Assembly: GCA_963585895.1 (NCBI GenBank)
Contig: OY757921.1
Location: 49,103,527 to 49,167,526 of the forward strand
DNA from: Sepioteuthis lessoniana
Lineage: Eukaryota > Mollusca > Cephalopoda > Myopsida > Loliginidae
Reading direction: 5' to 3'
Length of the DNA: 64,000 bases
Position numbers and translations under genes: made by a program
The notes under the pieces: generated by a model
Database searches by the model: none
What the model saw: the letters and a program-made list of their open reading frames with translations, nothing else
Told to the model about the DNA's origin: nothing
In this document: positions 30,950-41,090 of the stretch, piece by piece
How the letters are laid out: each line of letters opens with the position of its first letter
Numbering within the stretch: the first letter of the stretch is position 1

Positions 30950-31260
30950 GCTTACAAATTGTTAGTGTTACATAGAAATACTAGAAACCATATAGCCGTG
31001 TGCTTGTAAATGATTATTACTAAATACGAATATTCATTTTAAAGTATCATATTCGTATATTTCGTACCCTATAGCTTCAAACAAATCATTATAACAAAGA
31101 AAAAAGTAAGAGTTAAAAAATGATTGCAATCGAACACTGAAAATACACGATTGCAATTATTAGTAGATTGCAATTAAACATTTACAAATGAATCAAATTT
31201 TGGCATTAAATAACTCATACAAGGTTGAGATGCCGTTAAAAAAAGCAAAGCAAACCATTA
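30950..31260 (+). mobile_element. B-type 3' end: 48-bp units plus tail
   Basis: Units to about 31060, then attgcaattaaacatttac and GGCATTAAATAACTC..AGGTTGAGATGCC with an A-rich end. Confidence 0.65.
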
Positions 31261-31279
31261 TTAAAATCAAACCGTGAAA

Positions 31280-31600
31280 TTGTTTGCCATTATTCCCTGG
31301 TTCTCTCTGACTTGGAGTGGTCGTGGTTTCCTTTATCGGTCAAATAGATTTATTCAAAAATCAGTTGTAATAGATAGGTATACATAAGTATAGATACCAT
31401 TTAACGATATGCAAACAAATGATTATTATAAACAAATAAAAAAGTACAATTAAAAAGAAATGATTGCACATTGAAAATATAATTATGATAACAATCAAAT
31501 ATTTACAAATGAATCAAATTTCGGCATTAAATAACCCATAATGGGTTGATATTCCTTTATGCAAATAAACTAAACTAAACCAAACCATAACTTTCTTATT
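31280..31600 (+). mobile_element. B element, head end plus 48-bp units plus tail
   Basis: Head remnant ttccctggttctctctgact, tggagtggtcgtggtttcc, then units, then GGCATTAAATAACCCAT-A-ATGGGTTGATATTCC. The inner stem here is 7 bp. It repeats the layout of 30950-31260 in tandem. Confidence 0.7.
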
Positions 31601-32024
31601 TCGGTTAGTAATTTCCTTCTTTCACAAAGGTAAGTTTCATTCTGTACGATCAAATTGAAATGGGTATAGAAAAACTCTTTTTATTGGAATTGTCCCCTTA
31701 GCTTAAAATTCAGCATTTACAATTTTTACCCGGGATTGAATATTGGTCGCTAGTGTTAGTAGGAAATACATACTAATTCAACCTTAAGCCAAACTCCCAA
31801 CTATGTTTACTCAGCTTAGCTTTAACTGACTCAATGTTGTAGGAGTGGGTCACTTCGTAGAGATCCTAAATAGTTCTTTACTAAGCTTTGGTTAGAGGTG
31901 GCACTAGGCCGGATGTATGGAGCACCCAGTGAGACAGAGATTACATTTATTAAGCAAGTAAATTGGTTTTTAAGACAAACTCACGCACTATCATGCTTAG
32001 ATGTGTGTGTGTGATGGAGATGTC
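31601..32024. other. Unassigned stretch
   Basis: No feature recognised. Confidence 0.35.
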
Positions 32025-32270
32025 TCCAAAAACCAACCAAATAAGACGTACAAGAAATGCGGGACATTGCTGGAGAAGTAAGGACGAATTCATATGTGAC
32101 GCTCTCCTCTGGACACCTTCACATGGACGTGCAAGTGTTGGCCGACCAATAAGAACTTATCTAAAGCAGCTCTGTACGGACACAGGTTGTAGTCTGGAAG
32201 ACCTGCTGGAAGTGATGGATAATAGAGACAAGTGGTGAGAAAGAGTCAGGGAAATCTCTGCTAGCAGCGT

Positions 32271-32278
<8 letters not shown>
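32025..32278 (+). mobile_element. YADD-LINE extreme 3' fragment
   Basis: One open frame: NQIRRTRNAGHCWRSKDEFI, CDALLWTPSHGRASVGRPIR, TYLKQLCTDTGCSLEDLLEV, MDNRDKW, then a stop (TGA for the R/E codon) and aagagtcagggaaatctctg. The expected (GAT)n tail is replaced by a (TA)n tract. Confidence 0.88.

Positions 32279-32328
<50 letters not shown>
32274..32328. repeat. (TA)n microsatellite
   Basis: About 27 TA units directly after the LINE end. Confidence 0.95.
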
Positions 32329-32333
<5 letters not shown>

Positions 32334-32396
32334 TGGTATATTTTTGGAATAAACAGCATTCAGTATCAGTGTTGGAGCAAACGTAGTTCTAAGTTT

Positions 32397-32541
32397 TAAT
32401 AGCATAGACAGAGTTGTCAGTGCGTGGTGACTGTCACTTTCTCACCTAAACAATCATCAGGCCAAGATATTAGTTTGATGACCATATAGGCGAGAAACTG
32501 ATAATCACCAAGCACCGTTGTCTCTGTCTACGCTATCTTAA
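32397..32541. repeat. Inverted repeat with hammerhead-like core
   Basis: Arms of about 55 bp: the left, reverse-complemented, reads taggtgagaaagtgacagtc, accacgcactgacaactctg. The right reads taggcgagaaactgataatc, accaagcaccgttgtctctg. Each arm carries (C/T)TGATGA, 12 nt, GAAA. A third copy is at 35477-35530. It is followed by (TA)n. Confidence 0.6.
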
Positions 32542-32718
32542 CTTATATATATATATATATATATATAAAATTTCAAGAAGAAAAAACAAAATTCAGTCAC
32601 ATTAAGATGATAAATCTATTTCCATTCTGTTAAGAGAATTGATATGAATCAACAACTCTAAAAAAAATTCAACAGAACTTCTTCAGACCCAATATATATA
32701 TATATATATATATATATA

Positions 32719-32937
32719 ACGGTCGTTTCTAAAGTTCTGAGACTCACCCAGAAAGAAAAGCCAAAGCTGAACATTTTTGTTGTGGAAACACATAACCACT
32801 TCTCATAAAACTTGCAAAATGGAAAACGAATTCAGATTTCTGTCTGAATGTTTGTGCGGGTGATAACCATATAAAGGTGAGAATTGTACGACAAATTCAA
32901 AATAAGATAAAAACTTAGAAATTTTTTAATGACTTTG
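32719..32937. mobile_element. Mariner-derived MITE, copy 2 (inverted)
   Basis: Starts acggtcgtttctaaagttct and ends agaaattttttaatgactttg. The interior (aacatttttgttgtgg, accacttctcataaaac) is the reverse complement of the MITE at 18271. It sits inside a (TA)n tract. Confidence 0.72.
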
Positions 32938-33594
32938 TGTGTATATATATATATATATATATACACTAAGCGGTATTCATTGACCTTCTAAAAATTAAAC
33001 ATTGAAACGTTTAGATAATTCGAATTATCTTCAAAATCTTATTTCAGATTTCAGGAATATTAAATTATGAGACATAAAAATTCTTTGAGTTCTTTTTATG
33101 AGATTTTTATGAGAAGACGTAGATATCAATCTCACCAATATGAGAATCCAGAAAAGAACGCGAAAATCAATCCATATTAGTGGAACTGTCGACAGGCTTT
33201 CCCAACGTCTTTGTACTTCAGTCCTCTTATCTTTCTCCATTTTTCTTCTTTTCCCCCAAAAGCAAAATAACATTGGTACAAAATGTCTGCTAATCCAATC
33301 TTAGAGTAGCCAGGTTTCTCTTAGACTTGGTCAATGACTGCGCAAAATTTCCTCGTAGCCTTGTGGCAAGGTAACAAGTGATGGATGTGAATTTGAGGAA
33401 AGAATGAAATTGTTATGTAAAGAGGAATCATGGGATAGGTCACGTGGTGCTGTAATTATAGTAGCTGTTATGTGACCCCAAAGGGAAAGGTTGATAGGGT
33501 TTGCTTAAGTTGTGGATTTTGGCTTGATTAAAGAAGAGGGCTATGAAAAAGGGTGGTATGAGGAATTTAAAGGCGAGTTTACAGAAGGATATTT
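32938..33594. other. Unassigned stretch
   Basis: A (TA)n run at 32943-32963, then DNA with no recognised feature. The 80-codon minus ORF at 33031 has no known motif. Confidence 0.35.
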
Positions 33595-33793
33595 TGTAGG
33601 GTGTGGGTAAAAGAAGGAGAAAAAGTGTGAATCGAGAGAATCAGAGTAAGAGAGAAAGAGAGAGATTTAGTGAGGAAGAAAATATTTAAGATAAAGAAAT
33701 ATTGAACGTACAATGACGATTTGTAGATAAATAAGAGAGAGAGAGAATGGAGCTTGAACAAGTTATGTACAAAAAAGAGGTAGAAAAAAGGGG

Positions 33794-33889
<96 letters not shown>

Positions 33890-34219
33890 TTTTATGAGTA
33901 AGTGTATATTTAAGACAAAGAAATAGATTGATTAGAGAGAGAGAGGAGCAAAAGGAAAAGTGTGTGTATAATGCTATATATATATAGCATTAGGTCAACA
34001 GAGAGAGAGAGAGAGAGAGAGTAGGATCGATAAGGAGAGAGAATGGAGCTTGAAAAAGATAGGAGAAGAAAAGGTGAACAGAGAGAGAGAGGGTGTAAGA
34101 TTTTATGAGTAAGCGTATATCTAAGACAGAGAAAGAGTGAATGTGCAATAACGATGTATAGATAGATAAGAGAGAGGGAGGAGCAAAAGGAAAAGTATAT
34201 ATATATATAGCATTCGGTG

Positions 34220-34277
<58 letters not shown>

Positions 34278-34490
34278 CAAAAGGAAAAGTTTAATAAAGA
34301 AAAAAAATCTGAAAAAAGAGAAAAAAAAGGAAGAATAAAAGATGGAAAGACTAGAATGTTACTTAAGAAGGAGGAAGGGTGTCGATTTTCAAGGCAAGCA
34401 AGTACGTAAACGCTTTATACGTGTAAGATTGGCGCAACATAATCTTTTTTCTCAATCTAATTTGATCGAATTGACACAACAACCTGTGGT

Positions 34491-34560
<70 letters not shown>
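33595..34560 (+). repeat. Purine-rich (GA)n block with ~210-230-bp units
   Basis: Three (GA)n runs (33798-33855, 34222-34275, 34489-34552). The landmark attttatgagtaag, with aagacaaagaaatag, recurs at 33891 and 34102 and in weaker form at 33663. gagaatggagcttgaa occurs at 33744 and 34038. This is a higher-order array with G/A strand bias. Confidence 0.8.
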
Positions 34561-35087
34561 AATGGGTCATTGAATATCACCAATATCTCTCTACTCAGGA
34601 CACGGAAAAGTCAATGTTTGAAGTTCAATCACTTCTTTAGATTCAACAAGTGTCGCCGAAATGAAAATACACGCGAACCTCAGACGACCATTAGTGACAT
34701 TCCGAAGTCCGGTTACGGAGTACAGTTGGGTTTCATTGATTGGACAATGAGTTCAGGTCGTTGGGCAGTAGTGTTTGCAGGAAAGAACAAAGAGAATCCT
34801 TAGAGATGTTCGCATTCTATTGACATTTCAGTTGCAGTAAAAAAACAAAACAAAAAAACTTTATAACATCCTGACGATAAACTTCTCACATAACTTTCTT
34901 GAGGAGACATTGTAAAAGAAATACAGTGTGTAGTCATTAATCGTTGATAAATTACGTAAATGTCGATTATTTTGAAACACGGGGACATGAGCGCATGTGT
35001 TTGGGTTTTCAGAAACAATTTTTTGTCTTATTTTAAAACAACCCAAACTCCAGAAACTCTGTACTTGTTTATATGTTATAAGGTAGC

Positions 35088-35090
<3 letters not shown>
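34561..35090. other. Unassigned stretch
   Basis: The 153-codon plus ORF at 34342-34803 runs through the (GA)n tract and shows no domain, so it is not called. Confidence 0.4.

Positions 35091-35092
<2 letters not shown>

Positions 35093-35141
<49 letters not shown>
35093..35141. repeat. (TA)n microsatellite
   Basis: About 24 TA units at the 5' edge of a SINE-C copy. Confidence 0.95.
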
Positions 35142-35142
<1 letters not shown>

Positions 35143-35144
<2 letters not shown>

Positions 35145-35325
35145 AGCGAGTTCGAACTCCAGTAGAGCTATTCACCTCCGGACTAATACCCTTAGGAAAG
35201 GTACGAACTGTCTTATCTCCCAGCAATGGGAGATAAGACAGTATCACGACTATTCTGCAAAAATGGCTCTGGCTTGAAATTCCCCAAGATCGATATGCTA
35301 TCATACAAAGAAACTAAACAAAACT
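35143..35325 (+). mobile_element. SINE-C copy with a perfect hairpin
   Basis: Head agcgagttcgaactccagta, body actaatacccttaggaaagg, tail atcgatatgctatcatac. In the body CTGTCTTATCTCCCA (35208-35222) and its exact complement (35227-35241) flank a GCAA loop. Confidence 0.78.
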
Positions 35326-35329
35326 ATAT

Positions 35330-35353
35330 ATATATATCTATATATATATGTGT

Positions 35354-35400
<47 letters not shown>

Positions 35401-35403
35401 TGA
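35330..35403. repeat. (TA)n(TG)n microsatellite
   Basis: TA units followed by about 25 TG units. Confidence 0.9.
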
Positions 35404-35476
35404 TAATAATATAGTTATATGGTTTGTTATATTTCTGAATATATTAATGATAGTGTATTTGTAAATGAAACTCAGT

Positions 35477-35530
35477 CTGTTGATTACATAGTTGAGAAAC
35501 TGACAGTTAGCCAGCACCGTTGTCGATGTG
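35477..35530 (+). repeat. Hammerhead-like core, single copy
   Basis: CTGTTGA, 12 nt, GAAACTGACAG, then ccagcaccgttgtcgatgtg. Same order as the right arm at 32475-32540. Confidence 0.5.
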
Positions 35531-35700
35531 TTTAGACTTCAATCAGTTTTTAAGAGGAGTAACGGCGGTTTGCACTCAGAGTTTTTCTTTACCTAAGCTT
35601 GTTGCCTAATTTAAAGTAATGCTTAAACTTGTCAGAATCTCAATACTTATATCTTCCACTTTTACTTCCGAATGAAAACTACGGCAGAATAGTAGCATAT

Positions 35701-35738
<38 letters not shown>

Positions 35739-35747
35739 TATCATGAT
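35701..35747. repeat. (ATC)n, tail of a minus YADD-LINE
   Basis: About 15 ATC units. This is the (GAT)n tail of the LINE at 35747-36346 read on the plus strand. Confidence 0.92.
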
Positions 35748-36346
35748 GTCCTGATGCTAGCACAGATTTCCCTAACTCTTTCTTGCCATTCGTCTCTATC
35801 ATCTATCGCTTCTAGCAGGTCCTCTAGACTATATCCTGTGTCCGTACAGAGCTGTTGTAGATATGTTCTAGTTGGTCGTCCATCAGTACTTTAGTATGAA
35901 AGGGTCCATTGGTGAACGTCGCTTATGTGTTCGTTCTTACTTTTCATGTAGTGTCCCGCATATCTTGTTCGTCTAATTGGGATGGTTTTAGAGATGGCAA
36001 GTAGGTGGCTGTACAGCTGCTGCTTTCCAGGATTTGTTCAATATGTCTAGAAGCATTTTTGTGCTATTCCTATGTAGCTTTTTCTCTATACGCTTAGTCA
36101 GCGTCCATGTGGTGCATCTATATAGTAGAATCAACACGACAGCTGCTTTGAAAAAATTGCGTTTTATTTTATCGGATCGGTTTGATTTCCAAATGGTCGA
36201 CAACCTATTGATAGTTGACTATGCCTTCGCTAGTCGCTTATTGATGTCATTTTTGTAGATGAGACGTTGCTTCCGGGCTAGTTCAACTTATCCACTAATT
36301 TCAGAAATTAATGGATAAGTGTGGAGATGTCTCCTTTTTGATTAAA
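35747..36346 (-). mobile_element. YADD-LINE 3' copy, ~600 bp
   Basis: The minus strand reads NQKGDISTLIH, LKLVDKLN, STINRLSTIWKSNRSDKIKR, NFFKAAVVLILLYRCTTWTL, TKRIEKKLHRNSTKMLLDIL and NKSWKAAAVQ, then the HAGH, GRPARTYL and DTGCSLEDLL blocks in broken frames. It begins at the DIST block, so the RT palm is absent. Upstream it borders a (TA)n. Confidence 0.85.
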
Positions 36347-36349
36347 ACA

Positions 36350-36350
36350 A

Positions 36351-36424
<74 letters not shown>
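36350..36424. repeat. (TA)n microsatellite
   Basis: About 37 TA units. Confidence 0.95.
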
Positions 36425-36430
<6 letters not shown>

Positions 36431-36530
36431 AGATGTTATGAGGGTGAGTTTATTATCGTTAAATAATCTCCCAATGTTAAATGTTTCGGTTTTCATATTA
36501 AACCATCGTCAGAGGAATGTTGAATCTTCT
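36425..36530 (-). repeat. Penelope-like end with hammerhead-like core
   Basis: The minus strand reads CTGACGA, then tGGTTT..AAACC, which can pair with a bulged T, then GAAAC (36483-36512). It resembles the C-U-G-A-N-G-A / stem II / GAAA core. The cleavage-site stem is not convincing. Confidence 0.45.
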
Positions 36531-37160
36531 GAATTATATTTTATGTTAAGTTAAGAAAAATTGTAAAAGTTCTTAGCATTCTATTACATTTTGTAGTGCT
36601 CAGTTTCAAACCTTTGTAACGTAATTAGAGTTCGATATTAATTTCAAATTGTAATGTATTTACGCTAGATTTTTAGAATTTTTAGAAACTTTATAAGAAA
36701 TTAGAATTTTTTGTTACTATTTGTAACTTTGGAAGAATTATGATTAGAAGAATTATCGAAAAACATTAAAATGTGAGTATAAATAATAATAATTAATGAA
36801 ATATATCTAATTTAAATGAGGGATCTTATAACTTTTTAGGACTAATTATGACAACGTGAGGGCATTGAAGTGAAGCAGCTTCCGCCAAAAAAAAAAAAAA
36901 AAAAGAAAAAAAAAGAGTCTACGTTTGAAATTATTATAATTAGAAATGATTCTAGATTCAACAATCTTTCAATGTTGTTTTTTTTATGTATATTAACTAA
37001 CATTTTGGAATCTCTAAATTTAAAATTGGGATTACTTTCTAAATTATGTTTTGTGAAAGTTTTTTTTTCGTCGCTATTTCAAGAGTCTCTTGTGTTTATA
37101 AATTCGTTTTATGATTGATCAAGAAGTTTTGCCCGTGTACTATGTACGTATGTATGTAAT
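36531..37160. other. Unassigned AT-rich stretch
   Basis: Contains an A-rich run at 36885-36915 and no recognised feature. Confidence 0.35.
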
Positions 37161-37272
37161 TGCCACATCCCTGTCTATCCATTAAAAACTTTCTTTCTTT
37201 CTTCGACAAAAGTTTCTCTCTTTTTTTACATTTTCCCTTCTCACTTTTTTCTATCCTACTTACTATACACTC

Positions 37273-37316
<44 letters not shown>

Positions 37317-37399
37317 TTCCAGATGTTCTTTTTTCACAATGATTCTTCCTTGATGCCTATACATCTTTCTTTTTTTTCATTCATTCTTTCTTTCAACTG

Positions 37400-37452
<53 letters not shown>

Positions 37453-37460
37453 TCAACTGA
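37161..37460. repeat. Pyrimidine-rich tract with (CTTT)n
   Basis: Two pure CTTT arrays (about 37270-37315 and 37402-37455) in a C/T-biased stretch. Confidence 0.9.
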
Positions 37461-37464
37461 TTAC

Positions 37465-37910
37465 CTCCTGAGAGTAATATTAAATCACTCGGTGCATCTA
37501 AAATCCATTTCGGCTGATAATCCCTATCAACCCTCGCAACTTTCGATAAGCGATCTCTCCTGTGCTTTCTGATCGAGCGAAAATTTCCTGATTGCCTTCT
37601 GCCTTTGAGATTTTCCAGGCTTGTCTTAACTGGTGGTTAGGCCAGTGATGGAGCTGTTTCAATTAGGCCTTATCTGATCGTTTTTTCCTGCCTCCCAAGT
37701 AGAACGATTACATCTCTCAAAGATTTCATACCCTACACTCTATTGACCCCGAAGCGATCGGTTTGATCAAGCAATCGGTTTACTTTCTATAAATATCGCT
37801 AGGAAATCGCAGCAAGCCGCTCATTTATGCAAACAAGCGATATTCCCTTCTTCAAATAAACAATTATAAACATTATGGAGTTAAAAGATTTCTTCTGATC
37901 TCGGAGGACA
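37465..37910. other. Unique-looking CGAT-rich segment
   Basis: About 445 bp with balanced composition and no match to any family in the window. It has frequent CGAT/GATCG words (gcgatctctc, tgatcgagcg, aagcgatcggtttgatc, caagcgatattcc) and homeobox/POU-like words (caattagg, tttatgcaaac). No ORF. A host regulatory element is possible but unproven. Confidence 0.35.
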
Positions 37911-38210
37911 ATTTCTATCTATCTATCTATCTAAGCTCGTTAATTTGTTTGTTAATTTCTTTCTTTCTCTTCATTCATGAATTAAGTTTGTTCATATCCA
38001 TCAGAGCTTATTCATATCGGTACATTTATATATTATAACTTGTTCATTTCCTTCTTTTATTATCAGGTTAATTTCCATCTGTCACTTTATCTTAATTTGT
38101 CAATTGCTTTCTTTCTTTCATAGCATGTCCATATCTATCAATCTATATATAATCGCATTTTCATTTAATTTAATTTCTTTCTTTCAACAGCAGTTTTACA
38201 ATTTGACCCA
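37911..38210. repeat. (CTAT)n and T/C-rich stretch
   Basis: Short (CTAT)n at 37914-37934 and several TTTCTTTC words. Otherwise unassigned. Confidence 0.45.
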
Positions 38211-38214
38211 TAAC

Positions 38215-38335
38215 TGTTGAGATAAAGGGGTTTATACATTTCCCAAGGGTATTACTCTGAAAGTGAACCTAATTGCGCGACTGGAATTCGAACTCGCTAA
38301 CTTCGAGGCATTATATCACGCGTTTGTTTTGAATG
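38215..38335 (-). mobile_element. SINE-C head and body
   Basis: gacccataactgttgagata, gggtattactctgaaagtga, ggaattcgaactcgctaac. No tail. Confidence 0.7.
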
Positions 38336-38934
38336 CCTTGTGAGTTTGAACTTTCATCAGATGCTTTGTGTCGAGTTAAAGTTTTGTTCATCGTATAAAT
38401 CAAATAGCTGTAGTACCTGCGCTTTTCGCTGTGACATTTTTCAAGTGCTCAATTTGCAATCAAGCTATAAATAAATAAAATAAAATAGATGACAAAAATA
38501 AAAAACAACAACAAAACAAACAACTTCCAAATATTCAATTGGTTCCCGGGAGCCTCTTCCTCCAGGCAGTACCTGCCTCTTTTTCTAAAGCGACAGGGTT
38601 GAGTTAATTGCTCATAGCCTGGGAGGCCTCACGAGTCTCGATTTGTGTGTAACCTACCTCTCTAAAATGACGTCATGTCTATAAAAGGACGTCATGTCAA
38701 TTCGGACTAGTTGTGAAATCGGAAAAAAATCCATATGCGTATTTAACATAATGTAGGCCGTTTTAATGTTAGCATCAGTGTTGAAGCATGAAAAGAAATT
38801 TGCATTTGTTCATATTGAAGAGTGCGATAAAATGTATTCAGTTTGTGTTTATTATACTTAATAAGTGATATAACTCAACATTATCCAGGAGTTATTGATC
38901 AGTTTTTCTCGGAATATTTTACTGTTCTTATCTT
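38336..38934. other. Unassigned stretch
   Basis: Contains a tandem-like pair aatgacgtcatgtctataaa / aggacgtcatgtcaattcgg near 38668-38706, otherwise no feature. Confidence 0.35.
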
Positions 38935-39150
38935 AGCCCAATCGGTTAAGGCTTTAGAATACAGCGACTGCATCTTTGCAGAAGGTTAAGACTCCATTCA
39001 ACGAGTGTCCTAGACATGACACTAAACTGCATTTAATAGTGAGGTTCTAGAGCTTTGGGGAATGTAGAGTACCCCTTCACTGGCATCAATTCAAGGTTCA
39101 CTATCACCCTGGGTGGTAGTACTTGTTAGGGTCCCATTTATGAGTCAGCC
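38935..39150 (+). mobile_element. B-element head
   Basis: ccaatcggttaaggctttag, aatacagcgactgcatct, aacgagtgtcctagacatga, ggtagtacttgttagggtcc. Confidence 0.82.
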
Positions 39151-40164
39151 GGAACTATTAAACTGTGTGCACACAAATGAGAGATGTTGAATTGAATTGT
39201 TTGAGTTATATAGTAATACTTGAAAATGATCTCAAATATTTACAACATGTTTAGAAACAATAGAAAATTATATGTTTAATGTTTTTTTTTTTTTTTCAAG
39301 TTTAGAAATATCATTCATTGGGGAAGAAAAGGCGTTTAGACTTTAAAAAAAATTGATTTCAAAATTTTACAGCACGTTCAGAAACATGCTGTAAAAATTG
39401 GAGATCATTTTTAGATTGCGAAGTAATATCGAGTTTTCTGAAAAACAGCCTGTATATAGACAAAATGTTTGGGAGAGGAATGTCACTTTGTTTAACCCCG
39501 TTATAGAAGGAAATTGGTTCTGAGAGTGAAACTTGAAGTTAATACGAGCTTTTATGCTACAAAAAGCTGGCTGCACACGCACACGCATACACACGCGAGC
39601 GCACACGCACACACACACACACACACATAGGTACTGAAATGAAACTTTTAATTGACATTTACTTTATTTCTGAGTTGTTGCATGGGTTGGGTGAGTATTT
39701 TTTTAAAAAGTATATTGTTGAGGGGCTCTAAAATTGTCGAATCTTCTGCAATAACATTCGTCGAATGGTAGTCATAATAATTGTGACGTCATAAACGCAT
39801 GAGCTCAATATGAAAGCTGTTCTGGCAGTAAAATCTGTATTGCATATCGACCATTGCTTTGTCTTTATAGTTTATATAATGTTTTAATTTCTGTCAATTT
39901 ATGCCTGTCTTTACTTTTCTTTTTTAATATTTAGGAGGGTCTTTCAGTTTGCTGGAAGCTTTTTTCCTTCAAGAGGTTGAAATTCAAGTTAATGACATGG
40001 CAAATCTTATTTCTCAGCACTACCCAACCTCTCCAGCCAAAAGGCGACAAAGCTTAACTCAAGAAGGTCTGTAATCTTAAAAGGAAAGAAAAATATCTAG
40101 TGCTGTTTGAAATCACAAAAACATGCGATATCAAGGTCAAATGAAGACGTTGACAGAATAAGCC
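39151..40164. other. Unassigned stretch
   Basis: About 1 kb with a T-run at 39282, (CA)n near 39600-39627 and no recognised element or ORF. Confidence 0.35.
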
Positions 40165-41090
40165 ACTCAAACAAGTAACTTGGATATGACATTAAACTAT
40201 TTGATAGGGAGGCTCCAATTTTGAAGCTTTGGGGAATGGGGAGTACCTATTCATTGCTATTACTCATAGATCCGCTCTGATACAGAGTAGTAGTACGTGT
40301 TAGTGTCCCATCTATGGATCAAATAGAAATATTTAATCATTTACAATACCTGAAACATTTTGTAGCAGAAAGAACTTCGTATCTCTGTTTGGTGCCTAAA
40401 TTAATTTGATCGTTAAGGTTGTCGCATATTTTCACCCAATGAGAGTGATTTGTCCCGGACGACTTTCCCGGGAAAATCAAGGGCAGTGAAAGCCCACCAA
40501 ACTTTCTCTTCCTCAGAATCTTTCGAACGGGACGGACGTCTTTCTGTCCTCTGAACAGGACTGAAGTAGCTGAATTGTCAGAGGCGTAATAACAGCGCTC
40601 CTGTTAGAGGCGGAATAAATACATGAATATGTTCAACTGGTCTAGGAGGATAGACTCAAAGGTCCATAAACTAGATGGCTCTCCTCATGGTGTTGTGATT
40701 CTGCTGCTAGAAGAGAGAGGAGAGAAAGACGTCCGTCCTGTTCGAAAGATTCTGAGGAAGAGAAAGTTTAGAGGGATTTCACTGCCCTTGATTTGTCCGG
40801 GAAAGTCGTTCGGGCAGAATGGGACAAATCACCCTCATTGGGTGAAAATATGCGACAACCATAACGGTCAAATTAATTTACATGCCAAACAGAGATACGA
40901 AATTCTTTCTGCTACACTTTTAACTGTGTGCCAACAAATCAGCTCAGGCTTGTTTAAAATGTTACCTACAAACTATTTGTTTACAGATTATATATATTTG
41001 ATATTATATATGTAAAGAGGATTTGGCGTTAAAGAACCTACCAGGGTTCATATGTTATTAAATCTAACCAACCAGCAAACCAACCAACGT
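40165..41090 (+). mobile_element. B element carrying a DNA transposon
   Basis: Head 40165-40330 (tatgacattaaactatttga, ggagtacctattcattgcta, agtagtacgtgttagtgtcc), units to 40360, an inserted transposon at 40361-40916, then resumed unit sequence (aactgtgtgcc) and the tail GGCGTTAAAGAACCT..AGGGTTCATATGTT. The host B element is older than the insert. Confidence 0.78.
40361..40916. mobile_element. Non-autonomous transposon with ~190-bp inverted ends
   Basis: Begins tgtagcagaaagaacttcgt and ends with the complement of tgtagcagaaagaatttcgt. The two arms stay about 85-90 percent alike by eye for about 185-195 bp (shared ggttgtcgcatattttcacc, actttctcttcctcagaatc, aggacggacgtctttct-type words). A unique centre of about 175 bp remains. 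The 130-codon ORF (40623-41015) mostly reads the right arm and is not a gene. Possible degenerate target duplication acatttt/acttttaa. Superfamily not recognised. Confidence 0.8.

Noticed and set aside
34342-34803. 153-codon ORF with an Arg/Glu-rich middle
   Set aside because: The middle is a (GA)n tract and the ends show no domain or similarity to other frames here.
40623-41015. 130-codon ORF as a gene
   Set aside because: It mostly translates one inverted arm of a non-coding transposon; the other arm has no matching frame.
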